From Bryobacterales bacterium (GTDB lineage: Bacteria; Acidobacteriota; Terriglobia; Bryobacterales; Bryobacteraceae): a stretch of DNA of 64,000 bases. The DNA lies in NCBI GenBank assembly GCA_026954325.1, contig JAIXKK010000030.1, positions 24,607-88,606 of the forward strand. Reading direction: 5' to 3'. This document shows positions 1 through 8,664 of this stretch, one piece after another; within the stretch, counting starts at the first letter, position 1; every line of letters starts with the position of its first letter. The notes under the pieces are model-generated. The model was not told where the DNA came from and did not search any database. It saw only the letters and a list, made by a program, of their open reading frames with translations. The position numbers and the translations under genes are program-made.

Positions 1-63
1 AAAACCACGAAAGTGATGGATTGATGGATGGATCCGTGATAAACTTCCAAACTAACTGGGTTT

Positions 64-98
64 GCCGATTTCGCCCTCTCAAGGGCGCGGAAATTGGC
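64..98 (+). promoter_or_regulatory. leader hairpin before the surface-protein gene
   Basis: An imperfect hairpin: GCC (64-66) faces GGC (96-98), ATTTC (68-72) faces GAAAT (90-94), and GCCC (73-76) faces GGGC (83-86) around the loop TCTCAA. It lies 20 bases before the purine-rich ribosome site GGAGGAGGGG (about 109-118) of the gene starting at 120. No known riboswitch was recognised. It may be part of the 5' leader. Confidence 0.35.
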
Positions 99-119
99 TT
101 TGCGGGCCGGAGGAGGGGT

Positions 120-3100
120 ATGGCGTACCGAGCATCAACCAGGGCATTCGCTGGACTCATCTTGGCAGCGGGTGTTTGCGCGGCGCAAACCACGTTCAAC
201 TCGAGTGGGACGATCACGGTGAGCAGCGCTTTGCAGGGTAATCCGTATCCCACCTCGCCCATCGGATCGTGCGCCAACGGCGCCTGCATCCCCGTCAGCG
301 GCCTGGTGGGGTCCATCACGGATGTGAAGCTCACCTTCAACAACTTCAACGTGGCGAACGCATTCAACATGGGGATCCTGCTGCAAGCCCCGAACGGCGC
401 GGCACTCGATGTGATGTCGAATGCGTGTCACGCATCGGGATCCACGACTTTCCGGCTGACGGATTCGGGAACCGTGAACGGCCATGCCGCCTCGAACATC
501 AGCCCTTGCTTCGGCACCGGAGACTGGCTGGCGACTACAAACCACTTCAGCGGGTTCACCCCGGACAACTTTCCATCTCCCGGCCCGGGAACGACGGGCT
601 ATACGCGGGCCGACCCGGATAGCAATGGCGATGGAACCATTGGGACGACGGGCAAGTTCGCGAACGTGTTTAACGGGCTGACCGGGGCGAGTATAAACGG
701 CGTCTGGCGGTTGTATGTCACCAATCAGGCCCAGGCCGGCGCGACAACCGGGACCATCGGAAGCTGGTCACTCACCATCACGACAACCGGCGCGGGTTTC
801 TCCACCACGACCACTCTCTCCACACCCTCACCCAATCCCTCTTTCACATCCGGCGCGAACAGTTCGGTAACGCTCAGCGCGACAGTCACCTCCGGAGGGG
901 GCACGGTCAACAACGGATCCGTAACCTTTCACGACAACACCGACGGCGCCGACATCGGAACCGCCGCGGTGAACGCCGGCGGGGTGGCCGCTACGACGCA
1001 TACATTTACCAACGAAGGCGCGCATGTGCTGGTGGCCACCTACACGGGCGGCACAGGCTTTGCCGCGAGCGCCGCTTCGAATACCGTGACGCAGCAGGTG
1101 ATCAAGACCACCACTTCCCAATCCGGAGCGCCGCCGGGAACTGTCGGATTCTGCAACACAGGCGGGATTACTCTGCCGACGGCCGGCGCGCTACTTGGGC
1201 AAGGGCCGGGCAAGCCGTATCCGTCCGGCGTTGTCGTGAGCGGCGTGAACGGCATTATTCAGGAAGTCAAGGTTTACATCAACGGGTATACATCGACCAA
1301 TCCCAACGTCAACGCGCTGATGCTGGTGGGGCCGAACGGCAAGACGCTGGAGTTCATGTCGTATACCGGCGGCGCCACGGGGATCAACAACCTGAACCTG
1401 ATTTGGGACGATCTGGCCGCTTCGCAGGCGCTTCCGCAGACGGTTTCTTTCGTAAGCGGGTCGTATAAACCGACGTCGGCGATCGTGAATGGAACCAGCA
1501 CATACTGCCAGTCAGCGGTGTGCAATGGGATCACCGTGTCGGAGCCGGCCCCGCTGGTGTTTGAGATGGCGGGTCCGGCCGGCGATCCGGCGCGCACGCT
1601 GCTCAGCCAGTTTGCGGGCGCGGGCGCCAACGGAACCTGGAAGCTGTTCGCTCAACAGCGGGGCAATCCCGATACGGCGGCCATCAATAACTGGTGCATC
1701 AATTTCACGATGACGAATGGAACGGCCACCACCACCAGCGTCGCAGCCACCCCGAATCCGGCAACCACCGGAAGCCCCGCCGCCTTCACCGCGACAGTCA
1801 CAAATACCGCCGGCCCGGGCTCGCTCATCAACGAGGGCAGCGTGACGTTCAGCGACAGCGTCACCGGAAACAATCTGGGAACCAGTTCCGTGGCGAACGG
1901 CCAGGCGACGTTGAACAACATTACGAATCTTTCCGAAGGCAACCATACCATCACCGCCTCCTATACGGGCACGGCGAACTTCGGGTTCAGTTCCGGCTCA
2001 GTGAACCTGCGCCTGAACAATCCGATTGTGGCCAGTTTTCCCACGGGGTCCTATAAGTATTGCAACCAGGCGTCGCCGATCGCGATTCCCGGCAACAATC
2101 ACGTTTCCGGCCCGGCGTATCCCTATCCCTCGAACATCGGCGTAACACACCTGCCGGGCACTATCAAGACGGTGGAAGTGGATTTCAACAGTTACAACAA
2201 CCTGAACCCGCAGGGGGTTCAGTCTCTGTTGGTGGGCCCGTGCCAGACGGCGGGCTGCGCGCCCACGGCGGCCGACACGCTGGATTTCTTTTCCAATCCG
2301 CAAAGCGCTGTGAGCACGGGAACCATCAACCTGGCGTTCCTCGACGCGGCGGCGAACACGATTCCAAATTCGAGTTCGCTCGATGTGATTACAGGCGGGC
2401 AGTACAAACCATTCAGCCGCGTGAATACGAACACTTACGCGTCGCCGGCGCCGGCCGGGCTTTATCAGTACGCCGCTCCCGCCGGCAACCTGACGCCTCC
2501 GGCGTGGACATTCAACGGCGCAACCACCGGCGTCTATCAGAACCGCATCGGCAACGGGCCATGGTCGCTCTATCTCAGCCAGAATGTGGCCTCGGCGAAT
2601 GACGCGAGCGTCGGAAACTGGTGCCTGAACTTCACCATCAACCCGCCGGTGCTGGCCATCACCAAGTCGCACAGCGGCAGTTTCCGGCAGGGCGACACCG
2701 GCAAAACCTACACGATTCATGTGACGAACAACGGTCCTGGGCCCACCGGCGGGACGACGACCGTGGTGGACGATCTCGCGAGCGCTCCCGGCTTGACCAT
2801 CACCAACATGGCCGGAACGAACTGGACTTGCACCACGGCCACCAGGACGTGTACCTCGACGCTCGATATCGACGCCGGCAACAGCTTCCCTGATATCACC
2901 GTGACGGTGAACGTCGCCGGCAACGCGACGGCGGGAACCAACTCGCAGACCAACACGGCGAATGTCTCCGGCGGCGGCTCCGCGGGAACGGCGACAGCCA
3001 CGGATCCCACCACGATCATTCCGGCGCCGGATTTGAGCATCTCGAAGTCCCACACGGGCAACTTCACTCAGGGCCAGACAGGCGTCTACAACATCACGGT

Positions 3101-5261
3101 GAGCAACATCGCCGCGGTGGCGGGCGCCACCTTTGGGACGACCACCGTGACGGACACCCTTCCCTCGGGGTGGACGCTCGGTTCGTTCAGCGGGAGTGGC
3201 TGGAACTGTTCGGGAACGGGGACGGTAACCTGCACGAGTTCGGCTGTTGTGGCCGGCGGCGCATCCTTTGCGGCGTTAAGCCTGACGGTAAACGTGCCGG
3301 CTGCTTCGCCCACGTCCGTGACGAACGCTGCGGCTGTCTCCACGACGGGAGAGATCAATACGGCCAACAATTCGGCAAGCGATCCGACGACGGTGATCCA
3401 GGTTCCGGCGAGCATCACGGCCACGGCAGGCACGCCGCAAAGCACGGCCGTTGGCACGGCATTCGCCACCGCCTTGCAGGCAACCGTGAAGGATGCCGCG
3501 AACGTGGTGATCCCGAACATCACGGTGATGTTTACCGCGCCGGGTTCGGGAGCAAGCGGCGCGTTTACGGGGGGCTTGGCCTCGACAACCGCTTCGACGA
3601 ACGCTTCGGGAATCGCGACGGCCGCCACGTTTACGGCCGACAACACGGCTGGATCTTACATGGTGACAGCGGCGGCGGCCGGGTTGGGGACGCCGGCGAA
3701 CTTCTCATTGACGAACAATGCCGGAGCGCCGGCCACGGTGACCGCGAATTCGGGGACGGGCCAGAGCGCAACGGTGAACACCGCGTTCACGAATCCGCTG
3801 TCGGTGACAGTGACGGATTCGCTCGGGAATCCCGTGTCCGGCGTGACGGTGAATTTCACAGGTCCGGGAAGCGGCGCCGGCATCGTGGCCACGAGCGCGC
3901 AAACGAACGCGTCGGGCGCCGCGAGCGCCACGGTCACGGCAAATACGGCCGCGGGCGGCCCGTACACGGTGACAGCCTCCGTGACGGGAGCCACTTCGGC
4001 AACCTTCTCTCTGACAAACACCGCCGGCGCCGCATCGTCAGTGACGGCGAATTCGGGATCCGGACAAAGCGCGCCCGTGAATACCGCGTTTGCGAATCCG
4101 CTATCGGTGACGGTGCGCGATGCCTTTAACAATCCGGCTTCCGGCGTGACAGTGAACTTTGCGGGTCCCGGAAGCGCCGCAAGCATTGTGGCCGCCAGCG
4201 CCCAGACGAACGCCTCGGGCGTGGCAAGCGCCACCGTGACAGCGAACGGAACCGCGGGCGGTCCCTACACGGTGACCGCATCGGTGACCGGAGCCACTTC
4301 GGCGACATTCTCGTTGACCAACACCGCGGGAACGCCGGCGACGGTGACCGCAAATTCCGGCACGGGCCAAAGCGCGCCCGTGAACACCACGTTCGGGAGT
4401 CAATTGTCGGTGACTGTGCGTGATGCGTCGAATAATCCGCTATCGGGGATCACGGTGAATTTTGCAGGGCCGGGCAGCGGAGCGGGCATCGCCGCCACCA
4501 GCGCCCAGACGAACGCGTCGGGCGTGGCGAGCGCGACCGTGACGGCGAACACAGTCGCCGGCGGTCCCTATACGGTCACCGCCTCGGTGAGCGGCGCAAC
4601 CCCGGCAACATTCTCTCTGACGAACACAGCGGGCGCGGCCTCATCGGTAACAGCGAGCTCCGGTACGGGCCAGAGCGCCGTCATCAACACCGCGTTTACC
4701 AATCCGCTATCGGTTACGGTGCGTGATGCCTTCAATAATCCCGTATCGGGCGTGACGGTGAACTTCGCCGGGCCGGGCAGTGGGGCCGGCATCGTGGCTA
4801 CCACCGCGCAGACGAATGCTTCGGGCGTCGCCAGTGCCTCAGTGACGGCGAACGGAACAGCGGGCGGTCCCTACACGGTGACCGCCTCGGTAAGTGGCGC
4901 GACACCCGCGACCTTCTCGCTGACGAATCTCCCGTCTACCGTCAATGTTACGGGACAGGTGGCGGTTACCTCGACAGGACTCCTGTTTAGCCGCGTCACG
5001 CAAACGTTCAACGGCGCCATCACCATAACCAACACATCCGCACAAACCATCAATGCACCCATTCAGCTTGTGCTGACAAACCTCACTTCAGGCGTAACCC
5101 TGGCCAATGCCACCGGAATGACAGGCGGGAATCCCTACATCACCGTGGTGGCTGCCGGCAGCCTAGCGCCGGGTGCTTCCGCTTCGGTTGCCGTCCGGTT
5201 CAACAACCCTACAAACGGGTTTATCAGCTATACTCCAATGGTGGTCTCCGGAGGACTCTAA
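120..5261 (+). CDS. giant modular secreted surface protein (P-domains, Ig-like, DUF11, Big repeats)
   Basis: A 1713-residue protein. I chose the ATG at 120, directly behind GGAGGAGGGG, because it gives a normal signal peptide (MAYRASTRAFAGLILAAG, cleaved after CAAQ or nearby); an upstream in-frame ATG at 21 has neither. Order of modules, approximate residues: three proprotein-convertase P-like domains (25-225, 340-535, 638-845), each ending in a GxW-(S/C)L(T/N)(I/F) strand; Ig-like segments after the first two; two DUF11-type segments (845-965, 966-1095); five Big/invasin-like repeats (1097-1605), the last four with an exact 303-bp period; and a C-terminal beta domain. No enzyme motif is visible. 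Inference: an exported adhesive or structural protein. The next gene begins 3 bases after the stop, so the two are probably co-transcribed. The missing anchor might be supplied by outer-membrane secretion. Confidence 0.85.
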   Translation: MAYRASTRAFAGLILAAGVCAAQTTFNSSGTITVSSALQGNPYPTSPIGSCANGACIPVSGLVGSITDVKLTFNNFNVANAFNMGILLQAPNGAALDVMSNACHASGSTTFRLTDSGTVNGHAASNISPCFGTGDWLATTNHFSGFTPDNFPSPGPGTTGYTRADPDSNGDGTIGTTGKFANVFNGLTGASINGVWRLYVTNQAQAGATTGTIGSWSLTITTTGAGFSTTTTLSTPSPNPSFTSGANSSVTLSATVTSGGGTVNNGSVTFHDNTDGADIGTAAVNAGGVAATTHTFTNEGAHVLVATYTGGTGFAASAASNTVTQQVIKTTTSQSGAPPGTVGFCNTGGITLPTAGALLGQGPGKPYPSGVVVSGVNGIIQEVKVYINGYTSTNPNVNALMLVGPNGKTLEFMSYTGGATGINNLNLIWDDLAASQALPQTVSFVSGSYKPTSAIVNGTSTYCQSAVCNGITVSEPAPLVFEMAGPAGDPARTLLSQFAGAGANGTWKLFAQQRGNPDTAAINNWCINFTMTNGTATTTSVAATPNPATTGSPAAFTATVTNTAGPGSLINEGSVTFSDSVTGNNLGTSSVANGQATLNNITNLSEGNHTITASYTGTANFGFSSGSVNLRLNNPIVASFPTGSYKYCNQASPIAIPGNNHVSGPAYPYPSNIGVTHLPGTIKTVEVDFNSYNNLNPQGVQSLLVGPCQTAGCAPTAADTLDFFSNPQSAVSTGTINLAFLDAAANTIPNSSSLDVITGGQYKPFSRVNTNTYASPAPAGLYQYAAPAGNLTPPAWTFNGATTGVYQNRIGNGPWSLYLSQNVASANDASVGNWCLNFTINPPVLAITKSHSGSFRQGDTGKTYTIHVTNNGPGPTGGTTTVVDDLASAPGLTITNMAGTNWTCTTATRTCTSTLDIDAGNSFPDITVTVNVAGNATAGTNSQTNTANVSGGGSAGTATATDPTTIIPAPDLSISKSHTGNFTQGQTGVYNITVSNIAAVAGATFGTTTVTDTLPSGWTLGSFSGSGWNCSGTGTVTCTSSAVVAGGASFAALSLTVNVPAASPTSVTNAAAVSTTGEINTANNSASDPTTVIQVPASITATAGTPQSTAVGTAFATALQATVKDAANVVIPNITVMFTAPGSGASGAFTGGLASTTASTNASGIATAATFTADNTAGSYMVTAAAAGLGTPANFSLTNNAGAPATVTANSGTGQSATVNTAFTNPLSVTVTDSLGNPVSGVTVNFTGPGSGAGIVATSAQTNASGAASATVTANTAAGGPYTVTASVTGATSATFSLTNTAGAASSVTANSGSGQSAPVNTAFANPLSVTVRDAFNNPASGVTVNFAGPGSAASIVAASAQTNASGVASATVTANGTAGGPYTVTASVTGATSATFSLTNTAGTPATVTANSGTGQSAPVNTTFGSQLSVTVRDASNNPLSGITVNFAGPGSGAGIAATSAQTNASGVASATVTANTVAGGPYTVTASVSGATPATFSLTNTAGAASSVTASSGTGQSAVINTAFTNPLSVTVRDAFNNPVSGVTVNFAGPGSGAGIVATTAQTNASGVASASVTANGTAGGPYTVTASVSGATPATFSLTNLPSTVNVTGQVAVTSTGLLFSRVTQTFNGAITITNTSAQTINAPIQLVLTNLTSGVTLANATGMTGGNPYITVVAAGSLAPGASASVAVRFNNPTNGFISYTPMVVSGGL
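3741..4935 (+). repeat. four tandem 303-bp Big-domain repeats
   Basis: Equivalent codons start at 3741, 4044, 4347 and 4650, an exact spacing of 303 bp or 101 codons. Each unit carries VTANSGTGQSA-like, NPLSVTVRDA-like, GPGSGAG-like and GGPYTVTASV motifs. A more diverged fifth unit precedes them at about 3409. The nucleotide similarity and fixed length point to recent duplication or homogenisation by recombination. Confidence 0.85.
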
Positions 5262-5264
5262 TCC

Positions 5265-5855
5265 ATGATGAAAATGGTGTTCTTACCGCTACTACTTTGC
5301 GCATCCGCGTTTGGAGCACAGTACCAGGTCACCGTGAACACGAGTGGCGCGCCTGCGTCAGGCTGGCTGGATTTTCAGTTCAATCCGGGACCGGTGAGCA
5401 GTCAGAGTGCTTTCGTGACCATCGGCGCCTTCGCCCCCGGGGGCAATCTGACAGGTTTCCCTGGGACTAGTCGCTCCACGTCGGGAACCCTGCCCTCCAC
5501 CGTCACCATCAATAACAGCACCGCCTTTAACTTTTATTTCCAAACCTTCAACTTCGGCCCCCAAATCACCTTTCTCGTGACGCTGGATGGTCCTGCGTTG
5601 CAGACGCCGGACGGGACGTCGGCATCGGGATCCACGTTTGGATTCGCCATGTTCGCCAACGATCAGATGACGCCCCTGTTGACCAGTGATCCCAACGGCT
5701 TCGCAGTCACAATTGACGTGAACCTCAATGGGACCACAACCGTGACCAATTTCTCCACCGCCACATCGGTATCAGCGATTCCCGAACCGGCGAGCCTCGC
5801 TCTGGCCGGGGCGGGTCTGTTGCTTCTGTTCGGCCTCAAGTCCAGGCGCAACTGA
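5265..5855 (+). CDS. PEP-CTERM sorting-domain protein
   Basis: A 196-residue exported protein. It has an N-terminal signal peptide (MVFLPLLLCASAFGA). At the C-terminus it carries the PEP-CTERM triad: IPEPASLALAG, a hydrophobic helix (AGAGLLLLFGL) and a basic end KSRRN. In other bacteria this tail is recognised by exosortase, which anchors or releases the protein at the envelope; no exosortase gene is in this window. The middle is beta-rich and of no recognised family. The gene starts 3 bases after the giant surface protein's stop (ATG at 5265, alternative 5268), so the two are likely one transcript. It is convergent with the response regulator gene ending at 5861. Confidence 0.8.
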   Translation: MMKMVFLPLLLCASAFGAQYQVTVNTSGAPASGWLDFQFNPGPVSSQSAFVTIGAFAPGGNLTGFPGTSRSTSGTLPSTVTINNSTAFNFYFQTFNFGPQITFLVTLDGPALQTPDGTSASGSTFGFAMFANDQMTPLLTSDPNGFAVTIDVNLNGTTTVTNFSTATSVSAIPEPASLALAGAGLLLLFGLKSRRN

Positions 5856-5860
5856 GCGGT

Positions 5861-6511
5861 TTACTGAATAATCTTCTTCCGTACCGCGTACAACACGATC
5901 TCCGCCGTATTGTGCACACCAATCTTCTGCATGATGTGAGTACGGTGCGTCTCCACGGTATACGGGCTGACGTTGAGCAGGGAGGCGACATCCTTGTTCG
6001 ATTTCCCCTCGGCGAGCAGTTGCAGCACTTCCCGCTCGCGTTCCGTAAGCAGGTCGTAGGAATCCTGCAACCCTTTCCGCTGAAGGTGGCGCGTGTAGTC
6101 CTCCGCCAGCATCTGGGCGATTGTGGGGCTGAAGAAAGACTTACCCTGGGCCACGGCGCGCACGGCGCGTGTCAGGTCCTCGTCGGCGGTGCCCTTGAGC
6201 AGATACCCCTTCACTCCGGATGTCAGTGCGCGGACGAGGTAGCTGTCCTCGGCATGCATGCTGAGGATGATGACAGCGGTGTCCGGGTTGCGCTTGACGA
6301 TCTGCGCCGCGGCTTCAATGCCGTTCAGTTGAGGCATCCCGATATCCATCACGACCACCTTTGGATTGAACTCCTCGGCGAGGCGGACGGCCTCGCGTCC
6401 GTCGGCGGCCTCGGCCACGATTTCCATATCGTCCTGCCGCTCCAGAAGGAAGCGTAAGCCTTTGCGGACAACGCCGTGGTCGTCGGCGACAAGGATGCGG
6501 ATCTTGCTCAT
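5861..6511 (-). CDS. NarL/FixJ-family response regulator
   Basis: A 216-residue regulator. Its receiver domain (residues 1-125) has the acidic pair in ILVADDH, the phospho-acceptor Asp56 in VVVMDIGMP, and the conserved Ser/Thr-Lys region around VKGYLLK. A LuxR-type helix-turn-helix follows (about 150-215: LTEREREVLQLLAEGKSN, VSPYTVETHR). The start ATG at 6509-6511 overlaps the TGA of the upstream kinase gene (ATGA), so translation is coupled and the kinase is the obvious partner. In-frame sequence upstream of this ATG is antisense-like and not part of the protein. The target genes cannot be read from the sequence. Confidence 0.93.
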   Translation of the reverse strand: MSKIRILVADDHGVVRKGLRFLLERQDDMEIVAEAADGREAVRLAEEFNPKVVVMDIGMPQLNGIEAAAQIVKRNPDTAVIILSMHAEDSYLVRALTSGVKGYLLKGTADEDLTRAVRAVAQGKSFFSPTIAQMLAEDYTRHLQRKGLQDSYDLLTEREREVLQLLAEGKSNKDVASLLNVSPYTVETHRTHIMQKIGVHNTAEIVLYAVRKKIIQ

Positions 6512-7869
6512 GCGGAAGCCTCGGCGGAAGATGGAATGTTCACGCGCACCAGGGTTCCCCGGTTCGGCTGCGAGATGATATCTATCTCCCCTCCTAATTC
6601 TCTCACCCGCTCCTCCATTCCGATGAGTCCCACCCCGCGGCGATGCCCGCCGTCTTCCGGAAGTCCGGCGCCATCGTCCTGGACGATGAGGGAGATGAAC
6701 TCCTGCTGGCGGTGGACCGTCACCCGCACGTTGGACGGGTTCGCGTGCCGGGCGCAATTCGTGAGGGCTTCCTGCACCACGCGATAAATGCAGGTGCGGA
6801 CCCGGTCAGGCAGGTTGTTCAGTTCCCCTTCCATTTCGAGATCCACGGGGATTCCGCTGCGGCGGGTGAACTCGCGCGCCTGCCAGTCGAGGGCGGGCGC
6901 CAGGCCGAGGTCGTCCAGCATCGAGGGGCGTAAGCCCATCGCCATATCGCGCACCGCCCGCAGCGTGCGTTCGGCAAGAGCCTTGCCCTCCGTCAGATGC
7001 TCTTCGAATTCATGGTCCGCCTCGCGGCGCAGCGCGCCAAGGTTCCCGAACTCCATCTGGATGGCGGTGAGCATCTGCCCGATCTGGTCGTGCAACTCTC
7101 TCGAGATCGCGCGGCGTTCCTCCTCCTGCGCCTTCACCAGTTGCTGGGAAAGGTTGCGCAGTTCCTCGCGGTGCAGTTCCGTCTGTTGCCTCAACAGTTC
7201 CGCGCGCTTCTCGAGTTTCACCATGCGCGTGATGCTGGCGCCCGCAATCACGAGCCCGCTGAACATCGTCAATCCGAACATCAGCCGCAGAAAGCTTTCA
7301 AACTCCCGCTGCGTGCCGCGGATGGCTTCCTGCTGAAGACGCAGGTTGGAAGTGTTGAGTTCTTCGATCTGCCGGGCGATGGAAAGAATGGTTTCGCGAA
7401 AGGGGATGACGCGCCGGCGCAGGAATGTGGTTCCGTAGCGCAATCTTTCCGCCGGAGACCACTGGAGCACCTGCTGGACGGATTCACCGTAGTCCTCCAC
7501 TTCCCGCCGCAGGACCAGGACAGTCTGGCTGTCTTCCGGCCCCAGGTCTTTTTCCACCAGGTTCAGACTGTCCCGCATGGAGGCGTGAACTTCGAGCAGT
7601 TGAGCGCGCTGTTGCCCGGCGGAATAATATGTGGGATCGAGGAGATAGTCGCGAATCAGGATGGCGAGAGTGGAGGTGTCGGAACGCAGTCTGCGCAGCG
7701 GCGCTTCCCTTCGCTGATGATCGCTCTGAATGCGCCGCATCTCTTCGTAGATGGCGTTGGACTTGCGCTCGATCATCCAGGCGGCAATCACCAGGAGAGT
7801 GAGCAGCGCGCCGAAAGCGAACGCGAGCAGCGCCCAGCCGGCGCGCGTTGCTGGACTCGAAGGCGGCAT
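6508..7869 (-). CDS. membrane sensor histidine kinase (HisKA_3 type)
   Basis: A 453-residue kinase of the NarX/UhpB type. An N-terminal membrane helix (about 11-32) and a second (about 195-215) bracket a helical extracytoplasmic region, similar in layout to CHASE3-type four-helix sensors. A coiled-coil linker leads to the HisKA_3 dimerisation helix with His260 in ISRELHDQIGQ. The ATPase domain has the N box (VVQEALTNCARHA), G1 (DDGAGLP) and G2 (GVGLIGM). The ATG at 7869 (MPPSSPATRAGW) is preferred because the extra upstream residues would run into the divergent phosphatase gene start at 7891. It is translationally coupled to the response regulator. The ligand is unknown. Confidence 0.9.
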   Translation of the reverse strand: MPPSSPATRAGWALLAFAFGALLTLLVIAAWMIERKSNAIYEEMRRIQSDHQRREAPLRRLRSDTSTLAILIRDYLLDPTYYSAGQQRAQLLEVHASMRDSLNLVEKDLGPEDSQTVLVLRREVEDYGESVQQVLQWSPAERLRYGTTFLRRRVIPFRETILSIARQIEELNTSNLRLQQEAIRGTQREFESFLRLMFGLTMFSGLVIAGASITRMVKLEKRAELLRQQTELHREELRNLSQQLVKAQEEERRAISRELHDQIGQMLTAIQMEFGNLGALRREADHEFEEHLTEGKALAERTLRAVRDMAMGLRPSMLDDLGLAPALDWQAREFTRRSGIPVDLEMEGELNNLPDRVRTCIYRVVQEALTNCARHANPSNVRVTVHRQQEFISLIVQDDGAGLPEDGGHRRGVGLIGMEERVRELGGEIDIISQPNRGTLVRVNIPSSAEASA

Positions 7870-7890
7870 GTATCCCACTATAAAAATTGT

Positions 7891-8664
7891 ATGCGGCTTG
7901 TCATTACCGATCTCGACGGCACGCTGCTCGATCATGATACCTATTCCTTCGCCGAGGCTCAGCCGGCGCTCGATCTACTCAGCCGCCTGGGCGTGCCGGT
8001 GATCTTCGCCAGCAGCAAGACACGCGCGGAAATCCTGATGTGGCGCCGGCTCATGGACAACCGCCATCCGTTCATCTCCGAAAACGGCGGCGCGGTGTTC
8101 TATCCGCCCGGCTATTTTCCGGACGGGCCGGAAGCGGATATTTTCGGAGACCCTTACCCGGAACTGGTGCGGGCGCTGGAGGAGGCTTCCGAAGAGAGCG
8201 GATGCCCCGTCACCGGCTTCGCCCGGATGAGCGTCCAGGACGTGGCGCGAGAATGCGGCATGACACCGGCCATGGCGCGCCTGGCCAGACAGCGTGAATG
8301 CGATGAGCCGTTTCTGGCGCATGACCAGGACCGGCTGGATGCCTTGCTCTCCGCCATTGCGTCTCGCGGGAAGCGCTACACCCGCGGCGGGCGGTTCCAC
8401 CACATCACCGGAAAGCATGACAAGGCAGCGGCCGTGCGGAAACTCTTGGAGCGGTTCCGCGTGGTTGCCCCTGATGTCGTGGCAATCGGCCTGGGGGATG
8501 GTCTCAATGACGCGCAATTTCTCAATGCCGTGGACATTCCCATCCTTATCCGCTCCGCTTCAACGGAAAAACTGAAGGCGGCCGTCCCCCGGGGATCCGT
8601 CACTCGCGAAACCGGACCGCGAGGGTGGCGCGAAGCCATTCTCGAATTGTTTGTTCAGACCTGA
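7891..8664 (+). CDS. mannosyl-3-phosphoglycerate phosphatase-like HAD hydrolase
   Basis: A 257-residue HAD-IIB phosphatase. The nucleophile motif is ITDLDGTLLD (Asp7, Asp9), the Ser/Thr motif is IFASSKTRAE, and the metal-binding motif IV is GLGDGLNDAQF. The cap and the SENGGAVFY segment match mannosyl-3-phosphoglycerate phosphatases (MpgP/YedP), which make mannosylglycerate, a compatible solute; the synthase partner gene is not in this window. The first ATG of the family-like sequence is at 7891. TATAAA at 7879-7884 lies only 6 bases before it and there is no ribosome site, so the message may be leaderless. The gene is divergent from the kinase and directly abuts the convergent DUF1501 gene. 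Substrate is inferred from family only. Confidence 0.8.
   Translation: MRLVITDLDGTLLDHDTYSFAEAQPALDLLSRLGVPVIFASSKTRAEILMWRRLMDNRHPFISENGGAVFYPPGYFPDGPEADIFGDPYPELVRALEEASEESGCPVTGFARMSVQDVARECGMTPAMARLARQRECDEPFLAHDQDRLDALLSAIASRGKRYTRGGRFHHITGKHDKAAAVRKLLERFRVVAPDVVAIGLGDGLNDAQFLNAVDIPILIRSASTEKLKAAVPRGSVTRETGPRGWREAILELFVQT

Noticed and set aside
3741..4935. Periodic repeats as a CRISPR array
   Set aside because: The 303-bp period is a protein-domain repeat in frame, with no short direct repeats and unique spacers.
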